DNA from: RGIG6919 sp045531905
Lineage (GTDB): Bacteria > Bacillota > Clostridia > Lachnospirales > Lachnospiraceae
NCBI GenBank assembly: GCA_045531905.1
Contig: JAZSEY010000022.1
Span: 1-50,762 of the forward strand
Direction: 5' to 3'
Length of the DNA stretch: 50,762 nt
The position numbers were made by a program, and so were the translations under genes. Below are positions 1 through 7,844 of this stretch, piece after piece. The first letter of the stretch is position 1. Every line of letters begins with the position of its first letter. The notes under the pieces were generated by a model that saw nothing but the letters and a program-made list of their open reading frames with translations, did no database searches and had not been told where the DNA came from.

Positions 1-270
1 ATAGGCTCCTACGCATTCAAAAATTGCAAGAAATTAACAAGTATAACATTTGGTTCGTCCGTGAAAACAATAGGAAAAGAGGCGTTAAGGGGTTGTAGTA
101 GATTAAAGCAAATCACTATTAAATCTAAGAAATTGAAGACGATAGGGAAAAATGCATTCAAAGGCATCAAATCTACTGCAAGAATTAAAGTGCCTGCATC
201 TAAATTGAAGACTTATAAGAAGCTACTCAAGAATAAAGGGCAGGGTAAAAGAGTTAAACTAGTAAAGTAA
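1..270 (+). CDS. C-terminal end of a BspA-type leucine-rich-repeat protein (5' truncated)
   Basis: The reading frame is open from base 1 and ends at TAA 268-270; its start lies outside the window. The visible part is one and a half LRR_5 repeats (IGSYAFKNCKKLTSI, then KTIGKEALRGCSRLKQI and KTIGKNAFKGI), followed by a short basic cap (VPASKLKTYKKLLK). The same arrangement closes the LRR protein at 21762-23492, so this is probably another secreted surface protein with a lysine-rich end. Whether it has a signal peptide cannot be seen. No clear terminator hairpin follows; the next promoter starts at 295. I am confident of the family and cannot say anything about its ligand. Confidence 0.85.
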   Translation: MGSYAFKNCKKLTSITFGSSVKTIGKEALRGCSRLKQITIKSKKLKTIGKNAFKGIKSTARIKVPASKLKTYKKLLKNKGQGKRVKLVK

Positions 271-294
271 TGAATATTAATAATAGAATCCTAG

Positions 295-323
295 TTGAAA
301 AGTGTAAAATATTATGATACAAT
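295..323 (+). promoter_or_regulatory. Sigma-A promoter of the Rpn-type nuclease gene
   Basis: TTGAAA (295-300), a 17-bp spacer and TACAAT (318-323) place transcription start near 330. This leaves a leader of about 45 nt that holds the palindrome at 344-359. Confidence 0.6.
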
Positions 324-343
324 CTTGTTTGAATTCGAATTAT

Positions 344-359
344 GACATACCGGTATGTC
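344..359. promoter_or_regulatory. Perfect 16-bp palindrome in the nuclease leader, possible operator
   Basis: GACATACCGGTATGTC is a perfect dyad lying between the predicted transcription start and the ribosome binding site (AAAGGAG 362-368). Its form resembles sites bound by homodimeric repressors such as TetR-family proteins. It could also fold in the RNA next to the ribosome binding site. No regulator gene is adjacent, so the role is an inference. Confidence 0.45.
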
Positions 360-375
360 TCTGAAAGGAGACAAT

Positions 376-1188
376 ATGACTCAAACAGGAGAACTAGAGT
401 ATACACTGAAGAATAATTATTTATTCATTGCGTTGATGAATAGCCACCCCCACACGTTAAAGATGCTGATATGCTCCATTCTGGGATTGCGGCAAGAAGA
501 CATTGGTTCATTAGAGATTAGAAACCCGATTCAGGTGGGAGCCGCCATTGATGATAAGACCTTTATTTTGGATGTGGCGGTACTGCTTAACAACAATACT
601 TATATCAACATCGAATTGCAGATAGTGGATTATGGCAACTGGCCGGAGCGGTCTTTGGGGTATCTTTGCAGAACCTATGATAATCTTAATAAAGGGGACG
701 ACTACATAGACACCAAGCCTGCCATTCATGTAAGTATACTGGATTTTACGCTATTCGAGGAGCAACCTGAATTCTTTGCTACATATCGTTTGTTGAATGT
801 GAAGAATCATAACGAATATACTGGCAAATTTACGCTCTATGTGTTAGACTTATCTAAGATTGATTTGGCAACCGACGAGGACAAGCGTAATCAGCTTGAT
901 GTATGGAGTCGAATATTTCAGGCAAAGACATGGGGTGATTTAATGGCGATAGCAACAGAGAATGCAGAATTTCAATCTACTGTAGAAGAGATTGACCGTT
1001 TGACCGCAGATGAGGCAGTTAGACTACAATGTGAGGCGAGAGAGCGAGCATTGATTCATGAACAAGCGATAAAACGGAAATTAAATCAGCAGAAGACCAT
1101 GATAGAAGATTTGGAGAGTACAGTGCAGGAGCAAGCAGATGAGATCTCCAAATTGAAAGAAATGTTAAAGCAGAACAATATATTATAA
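376..1188 (+). CDS. Rpn-family recombination-promoting nuclease / PD-(D/E)XK transposase-like protein
   Basis: This 270-residue protein matches the Rpn (PD-(D/E)XK, formerly YhgA-like transposase) family, whose members are DNA endonucleases. The N-terminal part has the typical opening (YTLKNNYLFIALM) and the nuclease core FILDVAV...YINIELQI, giving the Asp and Glu-x-Gln of the active site. The last 60 residues are a predicted coiled coil (heptads in QQKTMIEDLESTVQEQADE). ATG 376 is chosen over the upstream in-frame GTG 355 because AAAGGAG at 362-368 is 7 bases before it. purE starts 17 bp downstream, so the two may share a transcript. Family members are often found as many scattered copies and genuine transposition is not established. 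No terminal inverted repeats were seen here. Confidence 0.8.
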   Translation: MTQTGELEYTLKNNYLFIALMNSHPHTLKMLICSILGLRQEDIGSLEIRNPIQVGAAIDDKTFILDVAVLLNNNTYINIELQIVDYGNWPERSLGYLCRTYDNLNKGDDYIDTKPAIHVSILDFTLFEEQPEFFATYRLLNVKNHNEYTGKFTLYVLDLSKIDLATDEDKRNQLDVWSRIFQAKTWGDLMAIATENAEFQSTVEEIDRLTADEAVRLQCEARERALIHEQAIKRKLNQQKTMIEDLESTVQEQADEISKLKEMLKQNNIL

Positions 1189-1205
1189 AAAAGAGAGGAA
1201 ATATT

Positions 1206-1694
1206 ATGAGAGTAGCAATTATTATGGGCTCTACCAGTGATTTGCCAAAGGTAGAACCGGCAGTCGGTATCTTAAAGGATTACGGTGTTGAAGTGGATGT
1301 GAGATGTTTATCTGCACATCGTGCTCATGCAGGTCTTTCTGCATTTATTGAAGAGACAAATAATAATGGTACAGAAGCAATTATTGCTGCAGCAGGTATG
1401 GCAGCAGCCCTTCCTGGTGTTGTGGCATCTCAGACTGTTTTGCCAGTTATCGGCGTACCACTATCAGGTTCCGTATTGGATGGTCAGGATGCACTTTATT
1501 CCATCGTGCAGATGCCGCCGGGAATTCCTGTAGCAACAGTGGCAATCAATGGCAGTAAGAATGCTGCATATCTGGCATTACAAATCATGGCAATTAACCA
1601 TCCAGCCATCAAAGAAAAACTGTTAGCGGAGCGAAAAGAGATGGAAGTTAACGCTATGAAGGCAAATGAAGAAGTAATTGCAAAGTTCAAATAA
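1206..1694 (+). CDS. purE: N5-carboxyaminoimidazole ribonucleotide mutase, PurE class I
   Basis: PurE converts N5-CAIR to CAIR in de novo purine synthesis, in the cytosol. The protein is 162 residues, the usual size for a stand-alone class I PurE. It shows the family signatures: MGSTSDLP at the N-terminus, CLSAHRAHAG, AAAGMAAALPGVVA and GVPLSGS, which make up the nucleotide-binding site with its catalytic His. AGAGAGGAA precedes ATG 1206. No purK or other pur genes are near, so the partner enzyme must be elsewhere. A terminator follows at 1708-1750. Confidence 0.95.
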   Translation: MRVAIIMGSTSDLPKVEPAVGILKDYGVEVDVRCLSAHRAHAGLSAFIEETNNNGTEAIIAAAGMAAALPGVVASQTVLPVIGVPLSGSVLDGQDALYSIVQMPPGIPVATVAINGSKNAAYLALQIMAINHPAIKEKLLAERKEMEVNAMKANEEVIAKFK

Positions 1695-1707
1695 TTGACT
1701 AATTTAT

Positions 1708-1750
1708 AAAAAATGTCACGTATTCGGAAGTAAATATGTGACATTTTTTT
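1708..1750 (+). terminator. Rho-independent terminator after purE
   Basis: AAAAAATGTCAC (1708-1719) pairs with GTGACATTTTTTT (1738-1750). The A-rich 5' side makes it potentially bidirectional. Confidence 0.8.
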
Positions 1751-1763
1751 GTATCTTGAAATC

Positions 1764-1821
1764 TGACCATATAAAAAATATAAAAACTGACTCTAGCAAT
1801 ATGGTCATGTATGAGTATAAT
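1764..1821 (+). promoter_or_regulatory. Promoter region of the pyridoxal kinase gene with a 9-bp dyad
   Basis: A consensus -10 (TATAAT 1816-1821) has no recognisable -35 at the right spacing. Instead, TGACCATAT (1764-1772) and ATATGGTCA (1799-1807) form a perfect 9-bp inverted repeat, and the right half lies where RNA polymerase would need help. This is the arrangement expected of an activator-dependent promoter. A PdxR/MocR-type vitamin B6 regulator is one plausible binder, but that is inference. Confidence 0.5.
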
Positions 1822-1859
1822 AGCAGACAGATATTTTGATGAAATGAGGAATGTATATC

Positions 1860-2690
1860 ATGAAAAGAATTGTAACAGTACAAGATATTTCCTGCGTTGG
1901 AAAGTGTTCATTGACGGTTGCGCTACCTATTATATCTGCCATGGGTGTGGAGACTGCAATTGTTCCTACTGCAGTGTTATCTACCCATACGATGTTTCAG
2001 AATTTTACCTGCAAGGATTTAACGGAAGAGATTCAGCCAATCACTGCCCATTGGAAACAGGAAGGGATTAGTTTTGATGGTATTTATACAGGATATCTTG
2101 GTTCCTTTGAACAGATTGATATTGTGGCACAAATGTTTGATGATTTTAAGACAGAGGATAATATCATTTTCGTAGACCCGGTTATGGCAGATAATGGAAA
2201 ACTGTATCCGGCATTTGACGAAGCATTCGCAAAGAAGATGGCTACACTTTGTGGAAAAGCGGATATTATTGTTCCAAATGTAACAGAAGCTTGTTTTATG
2301 ACTGACACTGAATATAAAGAAGAGTATGATGAGGCATATATCAAGGCATTATTACAAAAACTGTCTGGTTTGGGAGCAAAGTTATCTGTAATTACCGGCG
2401 TTGGTTTTGAGAAGGGCAAAACCGGATTTATGGGCTATGATAAAGCCACTGACAGTTACTATCGTTATGAAACTGACAGAATCGATGCAAGTTATCACGG
2501 TACAGGAGATATTTTTGCAAGTGCCTGTGTAGGCGCCATGATGAGAGGGATGGATTGGAAAAATGCCTTTGAGGTTGCAGCAGAGTATACAAAGGAATGT
2601 ATTCGTTTAACTCTTGCTGATCAGGATGGCAGATGGTATGGAGTGAATTTTGAGGAAGCAATGCCGTTTTTACTGGATAAATTGGCGTAA
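1860..2690 (+). CDS. Pyridoxal/pyridoxamine kinase (PdxK/PdxY-type, ribokinase fold)
   Basis: The 276-residue protein phosphorylates a B6 vitamer (pyridoxal, pyridoxamine or pyridoxine) at the 5' hydroxyl in the B6 salvage pathway. It opens with RIVTVQDISCVGKCSL, has the conserved VDPVMADNG, and ends with the phosphotransfer motif YHGTGDIFASA, where the Asp is the catalytic base of ribokinase-fold B6 kinases. ATG 1860 is preferred to ATG 1851 because ATGAGGA at 1844-1850 would touch the latter. Substrate preference cannot be set by eye. The gene is monocistronic between its own promoter and the terminator at 2742-2780. Confidence 0.85.
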   Translation: MKRIVTVQDISCVGKCSLTVALPIISAMGVETAIVPTAVLSTHTMFQNFTCKDLTEEIQPITAHWKQEGISFDGIYTGYLGSFEQIDIVAQMFDDFKTEDNIIFVDPVMADNGKLYPAFDEAFAKKMATLCGKADIIVPNVTEACFMTDTEYKEEYDEAYIKALLQKLSGLGAKLSVITGVGFEKGKTGFMGYDKATDSYYRYETDRIDASYHGTGDIFASACVGAMMRGMDWKNAFEVAAEYTKECIRLTLADQDGRWYGVNFEEAMPFLLDKLA

Positions 2691-2741
2691 TGATTTGATA
2701 AAAGTGATATATTGATAAAAACAACTCTATAATTTCTTGGC

Positions 2742-2780
2742 AAAAATGCTATCATATTTTACTATATGGTAGCATTTTTT
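2742..2780 (+). terminator. Rho-independent terminator after the pyridoxal kinase gene
   Basis: AAAAATGCTA pairs with TGGTAGCATTTTTT across an AT-rich loop. The stem is flanked by A and T runs, so it could act on both strands. Confidence 0.8.
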
Positions 2781-2810
2781 ATGTTTATTTATGGATAAAA
2801 GGCATAATTT

Positions 2811-2841
2811 TTAACAATTTACAGAAGATATTTGATATAAT
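2811..2841 (+). promoter_or_regulatory. Promoter of the D-2-hydroxyacid dehydrogenase gene
   Basis: A perfect TATAAT (2836-2841) lies 26 bp before the start codon. TTAACA (2811-2816) is the best -35, with a 19-bp spacer that is slightly long. Confidence 0.5.
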
Positions 2842-2866
2842 AGAAATGGTTAGGAGGGATATGACT

Positions 2867-3856
2867 ATGAAGATATTAATGTATGATACAAAAAAATATG
2901 ATAAGGATTCATTTGAGGCAGCTGTGAAAGGTTATGAGAATGTTACGATTGATTATCTGGATACAGACTTATCTGTTGCAACTGCAAGCTTAGCGCAGGG
3001 CTATGATGGTGTATGTGCATTTGTCAGTTCAGATGTAGGCGGTGAGGTGATTCAAGCATTATCTAAAGTTGGCATCAAATTGATTCTCATGCGCTGTGCC
3101 GGTTTTAACAATGTAGATTTGGATGTAGCAAAGGCTTGTGGTATGACTGTGCTTCGAGTACCGGGTTACTCACCTGAGGCAGTCGCAGAACATGCGATGG
3201 CTTTGGCAATGGCATGCACAAGACGTATTCATAAGGGCTATATCAAGGTCCGTGAGAACAACTTTAGCTTAATTGGATTAACAGGTGTGAATTTCCATGG
3301 TAAGACAGCCGGTATTATTGGTACAGGTAAGATTGGTGCTGCTATGTGTAGAATTTGCCATGGTTTTGGTATGAGAGTCATTGGTTATGATATTTACCAG
3401 AATCCAGATTTGGATTTTGTGGAATACGTGGATATGGAAACCTTGTTAAAAGAGAGTGATATGATTTCATTACATTGTCCTTTGACAGAAGAGAATCGTC
3501 ACTTAATCAATAAAGAGACTATTGCAAAAATGAAGGATCAGGTAATATTGGTTAATACCTCAAGAGGTGGTTTGATTAAGACAGAGGATTTGATTGCCGG
3601 TATCCGTGCTAAGAAGTTCTTTGCGGTTGGCTTGGATGTATATGAGGAAGAGACAAACAATGTATTTGAGAATCGTGAGGATGATATTCTTGAGACTTCT
3701 ATCACTGCCAGATTGTTATCCTTCCCGAATGTAATTGTGACATCACATCAGGGATTTTTGACAGAAGAAGCTTTAGAGGCTATCAGTCTTACCACCATTG
3801 AAAATGCTTTGTCATTTGAAAAGGGTGCACCAATTGAGTCAAATTTGGTTGTATAA
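2867..3856 (+). CDS. D-lactate dehydrogenase-type 2-hydroxyacid dehydrogenase
   Basis: The 329-residue protein is an NAD-dependent D-2-hydroxyacid dehydrogenase, most like fermentative D-lactate dehydrogenase (pyruvate + NADH to D-lactate). It shows the Rossmann motif GIIGTGKIG with an Asp (GYDIYQ) that selects NAD. The catalytic set is Arg in NTSRGG, Glu in LDVYEEE and His in TSHQGFLTEEA. ATG 2867 is chosen because AGGAGG (2852-2857) stands 9 bases before it; ATG 2861 would be too close. The GFLTEEA ending is typical of LdhA-like enzymes rather than of glycerate or phosphoglycerate dehydrogenases, but substrate specificity remains an inference. Confidence 0.85.
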   Translation: MKILMYDTKKYDKDSFEAAVKGYENVTIDYLDTDLSVATASLAQGYDGVCAFVSSDVGGEVIQALSKVGIKLILMRCAGFNNVDLDVAKACGMTVLRVPGYSPEAVAEHAMALAMACTRRIHKGYIKVRENNFSLIGLTGVNFHGKTAGIIGTGKIGAAMCRICHGFGMRVIGYDIYQNPDLDFVEYVDMETLLKESDMISLHCPLTEENRHLINKETIAKMKDQVILVNTSRGGLIKTEDLIAGIRAKKFFAVGLDVYEEETNNVFENREDDILETSITARLLSFPNVIVTSHQGFLTEEALEAISLTTIENALSFEKGAPIESNLVV

Positions 3857-3917
3857 ATAATGGGTTTTTGATACAGTAGATGAAGATGAAAAGATACAAT
3901 TAAAGGAGCGGACAAGC

Positions 3918-4706
3918 ATGGAAGCGTCGCAACATGCACTAGGTCCCATTGCCGTGTTTGATTCCGGCATGGGTGGTATTAGTGTACTGAGACAATTGCA
4001 TAAATTAATGCCTTATGAACATTTTTTATATATGGGTGATTCTAAGAATGCCCCATATGGTATCAAGAGTAAGGAAGAGGTATATCAGCTTTCTGAGCAT
4101 TGGATGACTTATTTTATGGAGCGAAATGCAAAGGCTGTTGTAATTGCCTGTAATACAGCTACCAGTGCAGCTGCATCGAAGTTAAGAACGGAATATCCGG
4201 ATATTCCGATTATCGGTTTGGAGCCTGCCTTGAAGCCTGCTGCAACCGCATTTGCTGGTACAGGAAAGCGAATTTTAGTTATGGCTACAGAGCTAACCTT
4301 GCGTGAGGACAAGTTTCAACATTTGCTACACCAGTATGAAAATGATGCAGAGATTCATTTATTAGCGGCACCGGGATTGGTAGAACTAGTGGAAGCAAAC
4401 GAGATTGATACAGCTAAGATGGAGCAATATTTGCAAACAATACTTGCTCCTTACATAGAAATGCCGATTGACGGTGTGGTACTAGGGTGCACCCATTTTC
4501 CATTTGCGAAGCATTCCATCGCGAAGATACTTGGTAACGAGGTTGTCTTTTTTGATGGAGCAGAAGGCGCAGCAAGAGAATTAAAGCGACAACTAATCAA
4601 GAAAGGGACATTAGCACCAGAGGATGGAGAAGGCAATGTCTTGATTGAGAATAGTGATGAGTCGGGGGAGAAATTAGAATTAAGTAAGCACTTATACTCT
4701 ATGTAA
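3918..4706 (+). CDS. murI: Glutamate racemase
   Basis: MurI interconverts L- and D-glutamate, supplying D-Glu for peptidoglycan. The 262-residue protein has FDSGMGGISVLR near the N-terminus and the two catalytic-cysteine motifs, IACNTATSAA and GCTHFP. AAAGGAGCGG precedes ATG 3918. The last codons (...YSM) and stop TAA (4704-4706) lie at the outer edge of the long inverted repeat 4702-5179, which also supplies the terminator at 4723-4752. About 25 C-terminal residues beyond the catalytic core are acidic and poorly conserved in the family. Confidence 0.95.
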   Translation: MEASQHALGPIAVFDSGMGGISVLRQLHKLMPYEHFLYMGDSKNAPYGIKSKEEVYQLSEHWMTYFMERNAKAVVIACNTATSAAASKLRTEYPDIPIIGLEPALKPAATAFAGTGKRILVMATELTLREDKFQHLLHQYENDAEIHLLAAPGLVELVEANEIDTAKMEQYLQTILAPYIEMPIDGVVLGCTHFPFAKHSIAKILGNEVVFFDGAEGAARELKRQLIKKGTLAPEDGEGNVLIENSDESGEKLELSKHLYSM

Positions 4707-4722
4707 TATTTACACATATAGG

Positions 4723-4752
4723 GGGACTGCTAAATGCAGTTCCTCTTTTTTA
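4723..4752 (+). terminator. Terminator of murI, inside LIR-1 left arm
   Basis: GGGACTGC pairs with GCAGTTCC around TAAAT and is followed by TCTTTTTTA. An inverted copy at 5130-5160 serves the opposing gene. Confidence 0.75.
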
Positions 4753-5129
4753 TAGTTTTTAACATTACAAAACTGTATATGCTGAAGCATCATTGTATTT
4801 GTATTATTAGAATGTCTAAGTGCTTATTGTGAATTATATGCATGTTATACACAAAACTCACGAAATAGCAGGAGAAACTTTGATTGAGGCGAGCCTTCAA
4901 AATGCGTCAGTCCTTATGGGGACACATCATGAAAGATGTGTTCCCCATTAGTACTGTTACGCATTTTGGGCGCGAGAGCATCTCGCCGAAACAAAGTTAT
5001 CTCCTGCTATTTCGTTCAGACATTGTGTATAACATGAATAATTTACACAACAAGCACTAACACATTCTTAATAATCCAAATAAGATGACACTTTCAGCAT
5101 ATACAGTTTCGTAACGTACAAATAACCAT

Positions 5130-5160
5130 AAAAAAAGAGGAACTGTATATACAGTCCCCC
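5130..5160 (-). terminator. Terminator of the purine permease, inside LIR-1 right arm
   Basis: On the minus strand GGGGACTGTATATACAGTTC is followed by CTCTTTTTTT. It is the mirror copy of the murI terminator. Confidence 0.75.
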
Positions 5161-5174
5161 TATATGTGTGAATA

Positions 5175-6536
5175 TTACAGTATAATATATTTTGCTATAA
5201 ACAGTATCGCTAATACATACATTAAAAGACTAATCTTCTTTTCTTTTGCCTTACCAGTAACAAGGTTAATGACTGTCCATGCAATAACACCTGCAGAAAT
5301 ACCATCTGAGATGCTGTATGCAAGAGGCATTGCGATGATACAGAGGAAGCAAGGAATTGCTTCGGTAGCATCGTTGAAGTCGATGTTCATAACATTTCCC
5401 ATCATGAAGAATCCTACGATAATCAATGCAGGAGCAATCGCAAATGAAGGGATGGTTAAGAACAATGGTGAGAAGATTGTTGATAACAGGAATAAAAAGC
5501 CTGTTACAACAGCTGTGAAACCAGTTCTACCGCCTGCAGTAACACCGGTAGCACTTTCTACGAAGGTAGTAGTGGTGGAAGTTCCAAGTATAGCTCCAGC
5601 TGAGGTTGCAATGGAATCGGCTAATAACGCACCTTTGATACGTGGCAATTTGCCATCCGCATCTAACATATTTGCCTTGGAAGATACACCAATTAAGGTT
5701 CCTAAAGTATCAAATAAATCTACAAACAAGAATGCAAACATGATAACGATAAAGTCCACAATCTTGATGGTTGCTAATGCATCACCGTCAAAGCATGCCA
5801 AGAAAGTCTCTTTAATTGGACTAAAATCAAAACTGATAATCTGACTTGGAATCACAGAATACATTCCTGTATCTGGATTTGGAACATAGATGCCTGCAAG
5901 CTCACAGATAATACCCAGTATCCAAGTGATAACAATGCCAAGTAAAATGTTACCTTTCACATTTTTTACCATGAGAATCGCAGTGATAATTACACCAACT
6001 AAGGCAAGGACTGCACCTACGGTCTCAGGTGTAACTGCATCAAATGGTTGTAAGGTTACCAGTGTGCTGGAATCTACGATGATTTTTGCGTTTTGTAAGC
6101 CAATAAAGGCACAAAATAGACCAATACCAACGGATACTGCTGATTTTAATGATTTTGGAATGGCATTGAATATGGCTTCTCTTACATTAGTTAGAGAGAG
6201 AACAATAAATACAAGTCCTTCGCAAAATACTGCAAATAATGCTACCTTCCAGGAATATCCCATTTGACCACATACCGTATAAGCAAAATAGGCATTTAAT
6301 CCAAGTCCTGGTGCCAGGGCAAAAGGATAATTAGCAAATAGTGCCATGAGCATAGTTCCTAAAAATGCAGCTAAGGCAGTGGCAATTAGGACTGCCTGTT
6401 TATCCATTCCTGCATCGCCTAAAATACTTGGGTTGACAGCAAGAATATATGCCATCGTCATGAAAGTTGTGATACCGGCAATTAATTCGGTTTTTATATT
6501 GGTGCCGTTTTCTTTTAGTTTAAAAAATTGTTCCAC
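5175..6536 (-). CDS. NCS2-family purine permease (AzgA/PbuG type)
   Basis: This 453-residue integral membrane protein takes up hypoxanthine, guanine or adenine by proton symport. AzgA-like features are the opening FFKLKENGTNIKTELIAGITTFMTMAYI, the pore segment ANYPFALAPGLGLNAYFAY, the motif FLFVDLFDTLGTLIGV and GTSTTTTFVESATGV. About 12 to 14 hydrophobic segments span the sequence. GTG 6536 is the start, 7 bases after AGGAGG on the minus strand. No purine riboswitch is visible in the short upstream region. The stop codon lies in the right arm of LIR-1. Confidence 0.9.
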   Translation of the reverse strand: MEQFFKLKENGTNIKTELIAGITTFMTMAYILAVNPSILGDAGMDKQAVLIATALAAFLGTMLMALFANYPFALAPGLGLNAYFAYTVCGQMGYSWKVALFAVFCEGLVFIVLSLTNVREAIFNAIPKSLKSAVSVGIGLFCAFIGLQNAKIIVDSSTLVTLQPFDAVTPETVGAVLALVGVIITAILMVKNVKGNILLGIVITWILGIICELAGIYVPNPDTGMYSVIPSQIISFDFSPIKETFLACFDGDALATIKIVDFIVIMFAFLFVDLFDTLGTLIGVSSKANMLDADGKLPRIKGALLADSIATSAGAILGTSTTTTFVESATGVTAGGRTGFTAVVTGFLFLLSTIFSPLFLTIPSFAIAPALIIVGFFMMGNVMNIDFNDATEAIPCFLCIIAMPLAYSISDGISAGVIAWTVINLVTGKAKEKKISLLMYVLAILFIAKYIIL

Positions 6537-6617
6537 AGTGTGCCCTCCTCTTATCTTGTGATAATGTTAGTATGTACAAAATCAATTTAACATATTAATG
6601 TAAAGAAAACAAGGCAA

Positions 6618-6646
6618 TTGCAATTATGGTAGTAGAGTGTTAAAAT
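6618..6646 (+). promoter_or_regulatory. Promoter of the 6701-7840 gene
   Basis: TTGCAA (6618-6623), 17-bp spacer, TAAAAT (6641-6646). The leader is about 48 nt and ends with AAGGGAGAG before ATG 6701. The divergent permease promoter must lie in the same 160-bp gap but could not be fixed. Confidence 0.65.
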
Positions 6647-6700
6647 GTGTCTGTCTAGTATTTGACAAAAGAAAAAGAACAAATAAGGGAGAGAATACAA

Positions 6701-7840
6701 ATGAAAGCAGTTTATGGAAAAATGCGAAAAAAAGCCATTGGTGGAAGATTGATTGCCGGTTTATTAATGGTTTTGGTTGGTCTAGCGTGTGCATTTGCTT
6801 CATGCGAAGATTTGATTAAGTGGAGCACCACAAAGAAGGATGTATTTGAGACTGAGTCTTGGGCACTAACCACCAAGACCTGGTATACATGCAATAACAA
6901 TCTGTTATTAGACTGGTATGGTAGTGATGAAGAAGGTTATTATTATATCACACCAACAGCAGAAGATAATGGATACATGGGTTTTTATGTGTATTCTGAG
7001 GACAAGGCAACTGCTGACAAGATTATGGAAGAAACACAGGCATACTGGTTTGGTGAGACAGATGCGGTACCTACGACATACATTACCGGACGTGGTTATG
7101 TGTATAATATGGAAACCAAGGAACAGCAATACTTCAAGGAGTGGTTTGAATCCGCAGGTGCTGACCAGGCAATGATGGATAATTTGTGCTATAAGACCTT
7201 TGTGTTGACACCGAAGGATAAGATTTTTGACCCTGCATCAATTGTAGTTGCTGTAATTTTTGGTGTGCTTGCAATATGGGGTGTAATTCTGTTCCTTTCA
7301 TTCTTTACAGGTGCTTATAAAAAAGATGTGAAGAAGATGTTAAATAAGTATGGAATTTCAGAAAGTGATATCGAAGCAGATATGACATATTGTACACAAT
7401 TCAAGAATGCAGATGTAGGTAAGAAATATACATTTTTCTATGATTCTACAACGCATTTGCTTGTACATGACAAACTCGTTTGGGCTTATTTACAGGTTCA
7501 AAAAACAAGACATATGTTATATGGTATTATTCCAACAGGAACAACAACTGCATACTTTGTAACAGCTGTGGATCGTGATAATGCAAAAACAACAATTGAA
7601 GTGAAAAATGAAGAAATCGGTCATGAGATTGTGAATGCAATCTGCAAGAGTGCACCACATGTTATCTGTGGTTTCCATAAGGATTTAGAGACATTGGCCA
7701 ATTCAGATTTTGCACAAATCGTTCGTATGGTAGATGAGAAGAAGGCTGAAGTAAGTATGAATATGGATACATTTTCTCAAGATATGACGAATGATTTTAC
7801 AGATAGTATAACAGAGACCGCTTCTAGTGAGGTAGAATAG
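6701..7840 (+). CDS. Two-segment membrane protein of unknown function
   Basis: I do not recognise this 379-residue protein with confidence. It has a membrane segment near residues 14-32 (LIAGLLMVLVGLACAFASC), then about 150 residues that are probably extracytoplasmic, then a second membrane segment (ASIVVAVIFGVLAIWGVILFLSFF). The C-terminal half has a YKKDVKKMLNKYGISESD stretch, which resembles uncharacterised membrane proteins common in Lachnospiraceae. ATG 6701 is chosen for its Shine-Dalgarno AAGGGAGAG and because the upstream in-frame codons overlap the promoter. The stop is 4 bp before the lipid kinase start, so the two are probably translationally coupled and may act together at the membrane. 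Confidence 0.75.
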   Translation: MKAVYGKMRKKAIGGRLIAGLLMVLVGLACAFASCEDLIKWSTTKKDVFETESWALTTKTWYTCNNNLLLDWYGSDEEGYYYITPTAEDNGYMGFYVYSEDKATADKIMEETQAYWFGETDAVPTTYITGRGYVYNMETKEQQYFKEWFESAGADQAMMDNLCYKTFVLTPKDKIFDPASIVVAVIFGVLAIWGVILFLSFFTGAYKKDVKKMLNKYGISESDIEADMTYCTQFKNADVGKKYTFFYDSTTHLLVHDKLVWAYLQVQKTRHMLYGIIPTGTTTAYFVTAVDRDNAKTTIEVKNEEIGHEIVNAICKSAPHVICGFHKDLETLANSDFAQIVRMVDEKKAEVSMNMDTFSQDMTNDFTDSITETASSEVE

Positions 7841-7844
7841 TCAA

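Larger units (their letters stand above)
4702..5179 (+). repeat. Long imperfect palindrome, copy 1 (LIR-1), between convergent murI and the purine permease
   Basis: The whole gene-free stretch is one inverted repeat of about 229 + 243 bp with a loop near 4931-4936. Reading inward, both arms carry TGTAATATT(T/C)ACACATA with the stop codon, GGGGGACTG, a GAACT/AGTTCCTCTTTTTT terminator, AAACTGTATATGCTGAA, AATGTsTwAG, a copy-specific segment (ACGAAATAGCAGGAG / CTCCTGCTATTTCGT), and the family core AAAATGCGTCAG / CTGTTACGCATTTT. The right arm alone has the side hairpin GCGAGAGCATCTCGC (4972-4986). Arms differ by small bulges and mismatches that recur in the other copies. Either strand's transcript would fold into one long hairpin. 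No open reading frame or transposase was recognised inside it. Function unknown. Confidence 0.9.

Noticed and set aside
3872..3900. Separate promoter for murI (TACAGT-N17-TACAAT)
   Set aside because: The -35 is poor; readthrough from the dehydrogenase gene is as likely, so it is not listed as a feature.
4702..5179. LIR-1 as an insertion sequence or MITE with transposase elsewhere
   Set aside because: No flanking target duplication was identified, and the arms differ in sequence between copies except for the scaffold, which is not how MITE families behave. Not excluded by genome-wide data.
5164..5844. 226-codon open frame opposite the purine permease
   Set aside because: Antisense shadow of a clear NCS2 permease; low-complexity and no ribosome site.
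6537..6700. Possible purine riboswitch before the permease
   Set aside because: The gap is too short for an aptamer plus expression platform on the minus strand and the aptamer motifs were not seen.
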